Part shown: positions 33,913 through 42,817 of the stretch, one piece after another
Layout: each line of letters starts with the position of its first letter
How positions within the stretch are numbered: position 1 is the stretch's first letter
NCBI RefSeq assembly: GCF_011038795.1
Contig: NZ_JAAKDU010000001.1
Location: forward strand, 1 to 64,000
Reading direction: 5' to 3'
Length of the DNA stretch: 64,000 nt
Source: Streptococcus tangpeifui
Lineage (GTDB): Bacteria; Bacillota; Bacilli; Lactobacillales; Streptococcaceae
The notes under the pieces: model-generated
Databases searched by the model: none
Seen by the model: the letters and a program-made list of their open reading frames with translations, nothing else
Told to the model about the DNA's origin: nothing
Translations under genes and position numbers: made by a program

Positions 33913-35412
33913 ATGAGTAAGAAGAAGTTAATATTAGGTTTTCTAGCTTTAAGTTTTTTGATCGTTGGTTGTTCAGGCTTGAAAGGAGATTCAGGTGTGG
34001 CTATTGATAAAGTAAATCTTGGTATTAAAGGATATGAATTTGGTCCGGCTGTCCGTCAGTTGGTTATTGACCTGGATAGTGCTGTCACCAATGTTTCGTC
34101 AAAAGACTTAAGCGTCACTACGGCTGGTGTTAAGCAAAAAGTAGAAACAGTTTTTCTCTCTGATGCTGAGGGCAATCGGACGTCTAAAAAATCCAGCCAT
34201 CATGTGACGATTCAGCTTCCTGTTTCTTTTGATACTAAGAAAAGTGCAGCGGTTGCCAGTCCTTTCAGCTTTGATTTGGATGATTTCCATAACCATTGGG
34301 TGACGGCTTATACGGTATCTATTAAGGGACTTAAAGTCTCAAAGAGTGGGAAGACAACGAGTCTAAACTATAAGGAAAACGTTATTGGCAATCGGATCTT
34401 AACTCAGGCAGATAGCTTTAATAAACGTGATGACTTTACAGGCAATTATAGCAATCCAATCACTCAGGTTAAGGAAAACCTTACCCTGCGTTATGCGGCC
34501 TATGAGCCAGATTCCTTAGCTGGCGGTAAGAAAAATCCTCTGCTTATTTGGCTTCATGGACAAGGTGAAGGCGGCGATGACCTGAATATTACGCTTCTAG
34601 GCAATGAAGCCGTTGCCTTGGCACAAAAGACTATTCAAAATCACTTTACAACTGGGAAGACCAAAGGAGCTTATGTCTTGGCGGTGGAATGCCCGACCTA
34701 TTGGATGGATGAAGGAGATGGCAGCAATGGTTCTGGTTCAGGAAATTCTCGTTATACTGAGGTTTTGATGGCAGCGATTAAAAAATATGTGGCTAGTAAC
34801 CCAGATATTGATACCGATCGTATTTATTTGAGTGGGGGCTCTAATGGCGGCTATATGACACTCAACATGGCTATTCATTATCCTGATTACTTTGCAGCCC
34901 TTGTTCCTCAATCAGCAGCCTATTCTTATTACAATTATGAACGTAATAATGATGGAACCTATAAAATGGTGGCCAGCAAGGACAGTCTGTCAGGCTATGC
35001 AGCCGTGAGGACGGATGAGGTTTACTTTGATACTGAAAAAGTAGCCGCCTTGAAGGATATACCAATATGGTTTATCCACGCAGAAAATGATAAGGTTGTT
35101 AATCCAGAACTTTATGCTCTGCCTGTTTACAAAGCCTTGGTGGATAGCGGTGCCAAAAATAAATGGTTCTCTTTCTTTAAGTCTGTTGAAGGTTCTGATA
35201 TGAAAGGAATCCACTATAATGGCCATTGGTCTTGGACTTATTACTTTAACGATAAGGTCAAAGGTGTTCAGGATGTCCAAAAAATCAGTAGTCATGATGA
35301 CTTAACGGGTTTCCAAGCTGACAACCAATCAGCCGGCGGTACTGCTCAGGCTGAGGTTGATGGTAAAGCTTACGATAATCTCTTTGACTGGCTGAATGAT
35401 CAGCACCGGTAA
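33913..35412 (+). CDS. Lipoprotein alpha/beta-hydrolase (esterase/peptidase-like)
   Basis: 499 residues. The N-terminal signal ends in LIVGC, a lipobox, so it is a membrane-anchored lipoprotein outside the cell. Residues about 30-165 form an Ig-like beta domain. The hydrolase domain follows from about 190, with LLIWLHGQGEGGDD (oxyanion loop), LSGGSNGGYMT (Ser310 nucleophile), IHAENDKVVNPE (acid) and IHYNGHWSWTYYF (His). Similar proteins are annotated as PHB-depolymerase-like or prolyl-oligopeptidase-family esterases. The substrate is not known; host glycoside esters or peptides are possible. A single gene with promoter and terminator. Confidence 0.82.
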   Translation: MSKKKLILGFLALSFLIVGCSGLKGDSGVAIDKVNLGIKGYEFGPAVRQLVIDLDSAVTNVSSKDLSVTTAGVKQKVETVFLSDAEGNRTSKKSSHHVTIQLPVSFDTKKSAAVASPFSFDLDDFHNHWVTAYTVSIKGLKVSKSGKTTSLNYKENVIGNRILTQADSFNKRDDFTGNYSNPITQVKENLTLRYAAYEPDSLAGGKKNPLLIWLHGQGEGGDDLNITLLGNEAVALAQKTIQNHFTTGKTKGAYVLAVECPTYWMDEGDGSNGSGSGNSRYTEVLMAAIKKYVASNPDIDTDRIYLSGGSNGGYMTLNMAIHYPDYFAALVPQSAAYSYYNYERNNDGTYKMVASKDSLSGYAAVRTDEVYFDTEKVAALKDIPIWFIHAENDKVVNPELYALPVYKALVDSGAKNKWFSFFKSVEGSDMKGIHYNGHWSWTYYFNDKVKGVQDVQKISSHDDLTGFQADNQSAGGTAQAEVDGKAYDNLFDWLNDQHR

Positions 35413-35470
35413 AGTTTTTTTCTGTGTGATAGGACATTTGGATTTTTGAGTATCATTTTCAGATGTAAAC

Positions 35471-35497
35471 AAGCCTTAGTACTACTGGGGCTTTTTA
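35471..35497 (+). terminator. Terminator after the lipoprotein esterase gene
   Basis: AAGCC...GGCTT stem, then TTTT. Imperfect in the upper part. Confidence 0.55.
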
Positions 35498-35637
35498 CAT
35501 ACTCATTCGTGGACAGAGATGTTTTTGTATATGGCATCATAATTTGAGAGGCCATAGTCCTATTATCGTAAAGGTAGGATAGTAAAGAATGCTACTAAGG
35601 ATAAATTTTTTTCTCCCCTCAAAAGAGCTCTAAATTA

Positions 35638-35646
35638 TGCTATAAT
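35638..35646 (+). promoter_or_regulatory. Extended -10 of the yqeG cluster
   Basis: TGC-TATAAT, 31 bases before the chosen yqeG start. Confidence 0.55.
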
Positions 35647-35676
35647 AGGGCGTACTATCATATTTTGGAGAAAGCT

Positions 35677-36204
35677 GTGAGTATTGAAGATTACATACCC
35701 ACCTTTGCGGTGGAAGCTGTTTATGATTTGAAGCCTGCAAGCTTGCGTAAGCATGGCATTGCGGCGGTGCTGGTGGATTTGGATAATACCTTGATTGCTT
35801 GGAATAATCCTGATGGCACACCAGAGCTGCGGGAGTGGCTGGATGATATGACAGAGGCTGGTATCCCAGTGGTCGTCGTCTCCAATAATAAATTTGAACG
35901 TGTGAAACGTGCGGTTGAACCTTTCCATGTGGATTTTGTCAGCCGTGCCATGAAACCCTTCACTCGTGGTATTAACAAGGCGATTGAGCGCTATAGCTTT
36001 GATCGCAATGAAGTTGTCATGGTTGGTGACCAGCTTATGACGGATATTAGGGCCTGTCACCGAGCAGGTATCCGTTCTATCTTGGTCAAACCGTTGGTGA
36101 GGTCGGATGCCTGGAATACCAAGTTTAATCGTGCTAGGGAGCGGCGGGTTATGCGCAAGATTACTGAGAAATACGGTGAAATTACTTACAAAAAGGAAAT
36201 TTAA
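35677..36204 (+). CDS. yqeG: YqeG family HAD-IIIA phosphatase
   Basis: 175 residues from a GTG (VSIEDYIPTFAVEAVYDL), chosen because GGAG stands 6 bases upstream. A TTG four codons earlier lies on that ribosome site. HAD motif I VLVDLDNTLIAW with the Asp nucleophile, motif II VVSNN and motif IV VGDQLMTDI are present. The family dephosphorylates small phosphoesters (phosphatidylglycerophosphate in some relatives), and the streptococcal role is not settled. The stop overlaps the yqeH ATG by one base. It heads the conserved yqeG-yqeH-yhbY-nadD-yqeK-rsfS cluster. Confidence 0.92.
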   Translation: MSIEDYIPTFAVEAVYDLKPASLRKHGIAAVLVDLDNTLIAWNNPDGTPELREWLDDMTEAGIPVVVVSNNKFERVKRAVEPFHVDFVSRAMKPFTRGINKAIERYSFDRNEVVMVGDQLMTDIRACHRAGIRSILVKPLVRSDAWNTKFNRARERRVMRKITEKYGEITYKKEI

Positions 36205-37325
36205 TGGAAGAATTATATTGTATTGGCTGTGGCGCTAGGATTCAAAGTGAGAATAAGGATGCTGCTGGTTATACGCCCCGCTCCAGTATTGAGAAGGCAG
36301 CAGAAGGCGATGGTGAACTATACTGTCAGCGTTGTTTTCGTCTGCGCCACTACAATGATATCGTTGATGTCCATATTAGCGATGACGAATTTTTGACCTT
36401 GCTTCATGAAGTTGGGGATAGTCAGGCTTTAGTCGTCAATGTTGTAGATATTTTTGATTTTAATGGCTCTGTTATTCCAGGTCTCAGCCGCTTTGTATCT
36501 GGGAATGATGTTCTCCTAGTAGGGAACAAAAAAGATATTCTGCCCAAGTCTGTTAAGGATGGCAAGGTCACCCAGTGGCTGCGTGAACGCGCGCACGAAG
36601 AAGGCTTGCGACCAGTAGATGTTGTTTTGGCCAGTGCTCAAAATCATCATGCCATCAAGACTTTGATTGAGCGGATCGAGGAGCTTCGTGCTGGCCGTGA
36701 TGTTTATGTGGTCGGAGTGACCAATGTTGGGAAATCAACGCTGATTAATGCTATCATTAAGGAAATCACTGGAGACAAGGATGTTATCACGACCTCACGT
36801 TTTCCAGGGACAACACTCGATAAGATTGAGATTCCACTGGATGATGGTTCTTATATCTTTGATACACCGGGGATTATTCATCGCCACCAGATGGCCCACT
36901 ACCTGTCTGCCAAGGACCTCAAGTATGTCAGTCCTAAAAAGGAGATTAAACCCAAGACTTATCAGCTCAATTCTGAACAGACCCTATTTTTAGGGGGGCT
37001 GGCACGCTTTGATTTTATTCAGGGAGATAAGCAGGGCTTTACGGCCTACTTTGACAATAATCTCAAGCTCCACCGGACTAAACTTGAGGGAGCTGATGAA
37101 TTTTACGACAAGCATACGGGCAGTCTTTTGACACCACCATCTGCTAAGGACAAGGATAATTTTCCTAGACTGGTTCGTCACGAATTTACCATTAAAGATA
37201 AGGCTGATTTGGTCTTTTCTGGTCTTGGTTGGATACGCATTGCTGCCAAGCCTGACAAACCTGTCCTTGTTGCTGGCTGGGCTCCTGAAGGTGTTGGAGT
37301 GCTGGTTCGCAAGGCTTTGATTTAA
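36204..37325 (+). CDS. yqeH: Ribosome biogenesis GTPase YqeH
   Basis: 373-residue circularly permuted GTPase needed for 30S assembly. An N-terminal zinc finger (CIGCG...CQRCFRLRHYND) precedes the permuted motifs: G4 GNKKDILP, G5 (VLASAQ), G1 VGVTNVGKSTLI, G2 (FPGTT) and G3 DTPG, followed by a C-terminal RNA-binding domain. 18 bases separate it from yhbY, which also acts on ribosome assembly. Confidence 0.96.
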   Translation: MEELYCIGCGARIQSENKDAAGYTPRSSIEKAAEGDGELYCQRCFRLRHYNDIVDVHISDDEFLTLLHEVGDSQALVVNVVDIFDFNGSVIPGLSRFVSGNDVLLVGNKKDILPKSVKDGKVTQWLRERAHEEGLRPVDVVLASAQNHHAIKTLIERIEELRAGRDVYVVGVTNVGKSTLINAIIKEITGDKDVITTSRFPGTTLDKIEIPLDDGSYIFDTPGIIHRHQMAHYLSAKDLKYVSPKKEIKPKTYQLNSEQTLFLGGLARFDFIQGDKQGFTAYFDNNLKLHRTKLEGADEFYDKHTGSLLTPPSAKDKDNFPRLVRHEFTIKDKADLVFSGLGWIRIAAKPDKPVLVAGWAPEGVGVLVRKALI

Positions 37326-37342
37326 AAAAGAAGGAAATTATT

Positions 37343-37651
37343 ATGTTAACATCAAAACAACGTGCCTATCTCAATAGTCAGGCTCATGCGATGAAGCCGA
37401 TCGTTCAAATCGGTAAGAACGGCCTCAACGACCAAATCAAGACCAGTGTTCGCAATGCCTTAGATGCGCGTGAGCTCATCAAGGTCAAGCTGTTGCAAAA
37501 TACTGATGAGACGATTCATGAGGTAGCTGAAATTTTAGAGGATGAAATTGGAGCCCAGTCGGTTGCCAAAACTGGCCGCATCCTTACTCTTTATAAGCAA
37601 TCTGCCAAAAAGGAAAATCGAAAACTATCTCAGAAAGTCAAGGAAATTTAG
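37343..37651 (+). CDS. yhbY: RNA-binding protein YhbY (CRM domain)
   Basis: 102 residues, a single CRS1-YhbY domain: LTSKQRAYLNSQAHAMKPIV, then the GKNG loop (QIGKNGLNDQI) that contacts RNA, and the final KTGRILTLYKQS. It associates with pre-50S particles (family knowledge). AAGAAGGAAA precedes the ATG. A terminator follows before nadD. Confidence 0.94.
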   Translation: MLTSKQRAYLNSQAHAMKPIVQIGKNGLNDQIKTSVRNALDARELIKVKLLQNTDETIHEVAEILEDEIGAQSVAKTGRILTLYKQSAKKENRKLSQKVKEI

Positions 37652-37727
37652 CGTTTAGTGTCTTATAGTTTTGTGAAAGTATAAGCCTTGTTAATAGTCT
37701 TGAAAAGTAGTCTTATCGCTTTCAACC

Positions 37728-37752
37728 AGCCGTTTTGTCGGCTTTTTCTTTT
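37728..37752 (+). terminator. Terminator between yhbY and nadD
   Basis: AGCCG/CGGCT hairpin followed by TTTTCTTTTG. A TGC-TATAAT extended -10 at 37763-37771 restarts transcription for nadD. Confidence 0.7.
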
Positions 37753-37813
37753 GCCCTATTTATGCTATAATGAAAGCTAAAAGAGTTGATACGTAAAGCA
37801 TGAGGAGAAGTCT

Positions 37814-38446
37814 ATGGCACTTGATTTAGTAACGCCATTTACTAAGGTGGAATTGGAGACAGCTGTTGAGAAAACTGGTCGTAAGCAGGTTGGAATTTTA
37901 GGCGGCAATTTTAACCCTGTTCATAATGCTCATCTGCTTGTCGCTGATCAGGTTCGTCAGCAGCTGTGTCTAGATGAAGTTTTTCTGATGCCGGAATTCA
38001 TTCCTCCTCACGTTGATAAAAAGGAGACCATTGCTGAGCAGCACCGTCTCAATATGCTCATGTTGGCTATCAATGGTATCGAAGGTTTGGATATCGAGAC
38101 GATTGAGCTGGAGCGTCAAGGCATTAGCTACACCTATGATACGATGAAGTATCTGACGGAGAAGAATCCCGATACGGATTATTACTTTATCATCGGGGCG
38201 GATATGGTGGAATATCTTCCTAAATGGCACCGCATTGACGATCTGGTTGAGCTGGTGCAGTTTGTTGGGGTGCAGCGTCCCAAGTATAAAGTCGGGACGT
38301 CTTATCCGGTTATCTGGGTTGATGTGCCCCTAATGGATATTTCCTCAACTAATGTTCGGGAGTTGATTAAGACTGGCCATACCCCCAACTTTATGGTACC
38401 TCAGTCAGTCTTAGCCTATATCAAGAAAGCGGGGCTCTATCGCTGA
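37814..38446 (+). CDS. nadD: Nicotinate-nucleotide adenylyltransferase
   Basis: 210 residues. Makes nicotinate adenine dinucleotide from NaMN and [18 protein letters not shown] has the (H/T)xxH nucleotidyl-transfer motif, and [11 protein letters not shown] is the C-terminal ISSTxxR motif. About 30 extra N-terminal residues precede the core, as usual in streptococci. The stop overlaps the yqeK start (TGATG). Confidence 0.96.
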   Translation: MALDLVTPFTKVELETAVEKTGRKQVGILGGNFNPVHNAHLLVADQVRQQLCLDEVFLMPEFIPPHVDKKETIAEQHRLNMLMLAINGIEGLDIETIELERQGISYTYDTMKYLTEKNPDTDYYFIIGADMVEYLPKWHRIDDLVELVQFVGVQRPKYKVGTSYPVIWVDVPLMDISSTNVRELIKTGHTPNFMVPQSVLAYIKKAGLYR

Positions 38447-39042
38447 TGTATCAAGATTATATTGGTTTTGGCTATGATCGAGATGGGCTTTTGTCTCTTA
38501 TGGCATCAAGACTCAGTCAGAAGCGTTTTCAACATTGTCTAGGTGTGGAAAAATCAGCTATGACATTAGCTAGGCAAAATGGTTATGAACCTGAAAAAGC
38601 AGGTTTAGCAGGGCTTTTGCATGACTATGCCAAGGAACTCTCTGATGAGGAGTTTCTGGCTCTGATTGACAAGTATGGGCTGGATCCAGACTTGAAAAAC
38701 TGGGGCAATAATATTTGGCATGGCAAGGTCGGTATTTATAAGATTCAGGAAGATCTAGGGGTAACAGATTCTGAAATCCTAGCTGCTATTGAAGATCATA
38801 CGACAGGAAGCAAGGATATGAGTGTCTTAGCTAAGATTGTCTATGTAGCTGACTATATCGAAGACAATCGTCATTTTCCAGGCGTTGAAGAAGCGCGTCA
38901 ACTGGCCGAAGTATCTTTGGATAAGGCTGTTGCCTATGAAACAGCCCATACCATTGAGCATTTGGCTCACCAAGCTGTGCCCATCTATCCGCAGACCATT
39001 GAGACCTATAATGCTTATGTCAGTTATTTGAAGGAGACCTAG
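38446..39042 (+). CDS. yqeK: HD-domain symmetrical Ap4A hydrolase YqeK
   Basis: 198 residues. The HD metal site is visible: the first His in [14 protein letters not shown] in [11 protein letters not shown], His in NNIWHGKVG, and His in [11 protein letters not shown] with the last Asp in [11 protein letters not shown]. Members split diadenosine tetraphosphate into two ADP (family knowledge). It is directly coupled to nadD upstream and followed with no gap by the cysteine hydrolase. Confidence 0.94.
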   Translation: MYQDYIGFGYDRDGLLSLMASRLSQKRFQHCLGVEKSAMTLARQNGYEPEKAGLAGLLHDYAKELSDEEFLALIDKYGLDPDLKNWGNNIWHGKVGIYKIQEDLGVTDSEILAAIEDHTTGSKDMSVLAKIVYVADYIEDNRHFPGVEEARQLAEVSLDKAVAYETAHTIEHLAHQAVPIYPQTIETYNAYVSYLKET

Positions 39043-39549
39043 ATGGTGACAGCTTTATTGGTTGTAGATGTGCAGAATGGATTAATGGCGGAGCAGCCTT
39101 ATCAGGTGTCGCTTTTCTTAGAAACTGTGGCGCAAACCATAAAACAAGCACGTACACGTCAGACTGAGGTAATTTATGTCCGCCATCATGATGATGACTT
39201 GCCAATGGGCAGCAGGGAGTGGAAGATACATGACTCAGTAGCGCCTCAAGCAAATGAATTGGTTATTGATAAAGCCTATAATTCGGCTTTTAAAGAAACA
39301 GGTTTGCGAGCTTATTTAGCAAGCAAGGGTGTGGAGCGGTTGATTATTGTAGGGATGGCAACTGATTACTGCATCGATACGACGGTCAAGGTGGCTTTTG
39401 AGATGGGTTATGAAGTTGCTGTGGTGGAACATGGTACGACGACCTTTGGGACATCAGATATCCCAGCAAATATCTTGATTGACTACTATGAGACGATTTG
39501 GCATGACCGCTTTGCTCAGGTTTTGCCTCTGGAGAGACTATTTAATTAA
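39043..39549 (+). CDS. Isochorismatase-family cysteine hydrolase
   Basis: 168 residues beginning at the base after the yqeK stop, with GGAGACC as the ribosome site inside yqeK. The family triad is seen: Asp in LLVVDVQNGLM, Lys in VIDKAYNSAFKE and Cys in GMATDYCIDTTVKVA. It lacks the metal-binding loop seen in the pncA product of this window, so a different amide or ester substrate is likely. It is in the nadD cluster, but a link to NAD metabolism is inference only. Confidence 0.88.
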   Translation: MVTALLVVDVQNGLMAEQPYQVSLFLETVAQTIKQARTRQTEVIYVRHHDDDLPMGSREWKIHDSVAPQANELVIDKAYNSAFKETGLRAYLASKGVERLIIVGMATDYCIDTTVKVAFEMGYEVAVVEHGTTTFGTSDIPANILIDYYETIWHDRFAQVLPLERLFN

Positions 39550-39564
39550 AGGAAATAAAGATTA

Positions 39565-39918
39565 ATGACTAAAGACGAACTTTTAGAATTGGTTGTTAAA
39601 GCTGCTGATGAAAAGCGGGCTGAAGATATTGTTGTGCTTGATCTAGCTGGTTTAAGCAGTTTGACAGATTATTTCGCCATCATGAGTGCTATGAACAGCC
39701 GTCAGTTAGAAGCTATTTCGGATAATATCCGTGAAAAGGTCAAGGAAGCTGGTGGTGATGCTAGCCACATTGAAGGGGATAGCAAAACCGGTTGGGTTCT
39801 CCTTGATCTCAATGACGTGGTCGTCCATATCTTTACCGAAGAAGCGCGCGACCACTATAATCTGGAAAAACTCTGGCACGAAGCACCGATGGTGGATGTG
39901 ACGGCCTATCTTGGATAA
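39565..39918 (+). CDS. rsfS: Ribosomal silencing factor RsfS
   Basis: 117 residues. Binds ribosomal protein L14 and blocks subunit joining in stationary phase or starvation. Seen: [20 protein letters not shown], the conserved [21 protein letters not shown] core (here in part: [16 protein letters not shown]) and [11 protein letters not shown] at the C-terminus. Part of the ribosome/NAD cluster, closed by a terminator. Confidence 0.97.
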   Translation: MTKDELLELVVKAADEKRAEDIVVLDLAGLSSLTDYFAIMSAMNSRQLEAISDNIREKVKEAGGDASHIEGDSKTGWVLLDLNDVVVHIFTEEARDHYNLEKLWHEAPMVDVTAYLG

Positions 39919-39923
39919 CAATG

Positions 39924-39948
39924 AGCAGTCGCTGAGACTGCTTTTTTA
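39924..39948 (+). terminator. Terminator after rsfS
   Basis: AGCAGTC/GACTGCT stem, 5-base loop, six Ts. Confidence 0.8.
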
Positions 39949-39965
39949 GAATAGGGATAAGAGAT

Positions 39966-40703
39966 ATGACAACTTATGAAACTTTTGCGAGAGTCTATGA
40001 CAGTATCATGGAGGATTCACTTTATGATCAATGGACGGACTTTTCGCTGCGCCATTTTCCAAAAACAAAAAATGCCAAACTCCTAGAATTGGCTTGTGGG
40101 ACGGGGATTCAGTCCATTCGTTTTAAACAGGCAGGATTCGATGTGACAGGGCTGGACTTGAGTGACGAGATGCTGAACTTAGCCCGTAAACGTGCCCAGT
40201 CTGCCCATCTTGACATTCCCTTTATTCAGGGGAATATGCTGGATTTATCGCCTGTCGGAATCTTTGATATGGTGACTTGCTATTCGGACTCTATCTGCTA
40301 CATGGAAGATGAGGTAGATGTGGGTGATGTCTTTGCGCAGATTTACGCTCATCTCAATGACGGTGGTGTTTTTATCTTTGATGTGCATTCTACCTATCAG
40401 ACAGATGAAGTTTTTCCAGGCTACGCTTACCATGAAAATGCGGAAGACTTTGCTATGGTTTGGGACAGCTACGAAGATGAAGCGCCACATTCAGTGGTGC
40501 ATGAGCTGACTTTCTTCATCCAAGATGAGGATGGTCGATTTACCCGCTTTGACGAAGTTCACGAAGAGCGCACCTACGAGCTTCTCACCTACGATGTCTT
40601 ATTGGAACAAGCTGGTTTTAAAACGGTCAAGGTCTATGCGGACTTTGAAGACAAAGAGCCGACAGCAACCAGCAAAAGATGGTTCTTTTTGTGTGAGAAG
40701 TAG
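39966..40703 (+). CDS. Class I SAM-dependent methyltransferase (YqeM-like)
   Basis: 245 residues. SAM motif I is LLELACGTGIQ, followed by the acidic loop VTGLDLSDEMLNLAR, motif II (FIQGNMLDLSPVGIFDMVTC region) and motif III (LNDGGVFIFDVHS). It corresponds in position to yqeM of the Bacillus cluster. The substrate is not known. GGATAAGAGAT is the ribosome site. A membrane protein gene follows after 12 bases. Confidence 0.88.
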   Translation: MTTYETFARVYDSIMEDSLYDQWTDFSLRHFPKTKNAKLLELACGTGIQSIRFKQAGFDVTGLDLSDEMLNLARKRAQSAHLDIPFIQGNMLDLSPVGIFDMVTCYSDSICYMEDEVDVGDVFAQIYAHLNDGGVFIFDVHSTYQTDEVFPGYAYHENAEDFAMVWDSYEDEAPHSVVHELTFFIQDEDGRFTRFDEVHEERTYELLTYDVLLEQAGFKTVKVYADFEDKEPTATSKRWFFLCEK

Positions 40704-40715
40704 GGAGGAACAGTT

Positions 40716-41387
40716 ATGAAGGATTTAGCTTTTGTCATAGGCTTGGCGTTAGCGGGCATTGATCCTGTTGGCATGATATTGCTGATGACCATGCAGGCAG
40801 TAGGTTTACCTCTTAAAAAAGTCTATCTTTTTGGTGGCTTAATCCTGTTTGGAACAGCTTTGCTAGGTTTCAGTTTATCACTCATATTGGGTAATGGGAT
40901 ATCTAATCTAGCACAAGCCCTTGGTCAACTTCCTGATAGAGTATGGGTTTGGATTTATTTGGTACTTATTGCTGTTTTAATAGCTTGGGGTATCAAACGT
41001 CTGCTGGCAATAGAAGATCTGGGCAATCAAAATAGTCAAAAGAATAGCAAGGGAATCTACGCAGCAGCTCTCTTCATGATTTCCACAGCCATTATGGATC
41101 CAACTTTTTTAGCCGTGCTAGCTTTGTCTGGTCAAGTAAATGATACTTTCTTATCGCTGCTTTACAATTTTCTCTGGGTACTGATCAGCCAAAGTCCGCT
41201 CTTCCTGCTGATTTTAGCTGTTATGTGCAACAAACATCATGTCTTTATTGGTAAATTTAATACTTTTTATAAAAGATATCGGCAACCTATCAGATGTGGT
41301 ATAACAGGAATGATTTTTTTATCAGCTATTATCTTGATAACTGATTTATCATCTTATTGTTTTTTAGATAGCTGGCTTTTAGGCTAA
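40716..41387 (+). CDS. Multi-pass membrane protein, family not recognised
   Basis: 223 residues with about six hydrophobic helices. The N-terminal LALAGIDPVGMILLMTMQAVGLP and the internal MISTAIMDPTFLAVL repeat a Pro-containing pattern seen in LysE/GAP-type small transporters (weak inference). A Lys/Asn-rich loop lies near residue 105. AGGGAGGAACAG precedes the ATG, and tmcAL follows after 15 bases, so it is part of the same transcript. Function unknown. Confidence 0.7.
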   Translation: MKDLAFVIGLALAGIDPVGMILLMTMQAVGLPLKKVYLFGGLILFGTALLGFSLSLILGNGISNLAQALGQLPDRVWVWIYLVLIAVLIAWGIKRLLAIEDLGNQNSQKNSKGIYAAALFMISTAIMDPTFLAVLALSGQVNDTFLSLLYNFLWVLISQSPLFLLILAVMCNKHHVFIGKFNTFYKRYRQPIRCGITGMIFLSAIILITDLSSYCFLDSWLLG

Positions 41388-41402
41388 AATGGAGGAAACC
41401 TC

Positions 41403-42521
41403 ATGACCTCAACAGGCATTATCGCTGAATTCAATCCCTTTCACAATGGGCACAAGTATCTGTTGGATCAGGCAGAAGGTATCAAGATCATTGCTGTGTC
41501 TGGTAATTTTGTCCAGCGGGGGGAGCCTGCCCTTATTGATAAATGGACACGGACCCAGATGGCTTTAGAAAGCGGTGCTGACTTAGTGATTGAGTTGCCG
41601 TTTTTGGTGTCGGTTCAGTCAGCTGATTATTTTGCTCGGGGGGCTGTGGATATATTGGCACGATTGGGCATTGATCAGTTGGTCTTTGGAACTGAGGAAG
41701 CTTTGGATTACCAAGCTATTTCAGATACTTATGCAGCGAGGGGGACTGAGATGGAGACCTTTCTTTCCCAGTTACCTGACAGTCTGTCTTATCCCCAGAA
41801 GACTCAGAAAATGTGGGAAAAGTTTGCAGGTGTAGATTTTTCTGGAAATACTCCTAATCATATTCTGGGTTTAGCTTATGCCAAGGCTTGCGCAGCCTAC
41901 GGTATCAAACTAGCACCTATTTCGCGCATTGGGGCAGGCTATCATTCCGACAGCAAGCGAGAGCAAATTGCCTCAGCCACTGCTATTCGTAAACATTTGA
42001 ATGATCGAGAGTTTTTAGGGAAAACTATGCCTGCTCCTCAGCTCTTAGAGCAGGCAACGAAGGTCAATTGGGCGAATTATTTTCCTCTACTCAAGTATCA
42101 AATTATGACAAATCTTGATCTGACTGCTATTTTTCAGGTCAATGAGGAGCTGGCTAGCCGAATCAAAGAGGCTGTTAAGACGGCGGTTAACTTTGATGAT
42201 TTGGTGGATAAGGTGGCGACTAAACGCTACACTAAGGCACGGGTGCGACGTATCCTGACCTATATTTTGGTCAATGCTAAAGAAACAGCCTTACCAGAGG
42301 CTATTCATGTCTTGGGCTTCACGCATAAAGGCCAGCAACATCTCAAGTCCGTGAAAAAATCTGCGGAGATTATCACTCGTATCGGTGCCAAACCGTGGGA
42401 TGCCATGACCCAGCAAGCTGACAGAGTTTATCAACTAGGCAGCCTAGATATTCAGGAACAAAACTGGGGGCGGGTGCCGGTGAGAATCACCAAGGAGGAA
42501 AAGGAGCATGAAAAGAATTAG
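41403..42521 (+). CDS. tmcAL: tRNA(Met) cytidine acetate ligase TmcAL
   Basis: 372 residues. Nucleotidyltransferase-fold N-terminus [17 protein letters not shown] with the HxGH motif, followed by [18 protein letters not shown] and [18 protein letters not shown], all typical of the YlbM/TmcAL family. It activates acetate with ATP and acetylates cytidine 34 of elongator tRNA(Met) (family knowledge). GGAGGAAACCTC precedes the ATG. The 3' end overlaps the antitoxin gene by 14 bases. Confidence 0.93.
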   Translation: MTSTGIIAEFNPFHNGHKYLLDQAEGIKIIAVSGNFVQRGEPALIDKWTRTQMALESGADLVIELPFLVSVQSADYFARGAVDILARLGIDQLVFGTEEALDYQAISDTYAARGTEMETFLSQLPDSLSYPQKTQKMWEKFAGVDFSGNTPNHILGLAYAKACAAYGIKLAPISRIGAGYHSDSKREQIASATAIRKHLNDREFLGKTMPAPQLLEQATKVNWANYFPLLKYQIMTNLDLTAIFQVNEELASRIKEAVKTAVNFDDLVDKVATKRYTKARVRRILTYILVNAKETALPEAIHVLGFTHKGQQHLKSVKKSAEIITRIGAKPWDAMTQQADRVYQLGSLDIQEQNWGRVPVRITKEEKEHEKN

Positions 42522-42753
42522 CTTAGAAAAATTTAAAGCCAATCTAAATGCCTATATAAAGCAAGCCAACCGAACTCTTCAACCTATAGAGGTTGTTTCA
42601 GATAATGAAGATGAAGCCATAGTTGTCCTATCTAAGAAGGAGTGGGATGGTTACCAAGAAACGTGGGCAATCGCCCAAAATACCTATTTGTCAGAAAAAA
42701 TTAAAGCAGGTTTGGCTCAAGCTAGAAGTGGAAAAGTCAAGCAAAGATTATAA
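42508..42753 (+). CDS. Lone type II antitoxin-like protein (Phd/YefM or RelB type)
   Basis: 81 residues. The N-terminus [20 protein letters not shown] and the following [27 protein letters not shown] (quoted in parts) match the Phd/YefM DNA-binding fold. The C-terminal part [17 protein letters not shown] is the usual toxin-wrapping segment. AAGGAGGAAAAGGAG stands just upstream inside tmcAL, giving strong coupling. No toxin gene follows: a perfect terminator begins two bases after the stop. So the toxin is lost, encoded elsewhere, or the protein acts as a regulator. Confidence 0.8.
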   Translation: MKRISLEKFKANLNAYIKQANRTLQPIEVVSDNEDEAIVVLSKKEWDGYQETWAIAQNTYLSEKIKAGLAQARSGKVKQRL

Positions 42754-42754
42754 T

Positions 42755-42779
42755 GACCTAGTTTGTGCTAGGTCTTTTT
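42755..42779 (+). terminator. Terminator after the antitoxin gene
   Basis: GACCTAG/CTAGGTC hairpin with a 6-base loop and five Ts. Confidence 0.85.
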
Positions 42780-42817
42780 GATATACTTGAAGAAATGATA
42801 TAGTGAGGTGATTACGC

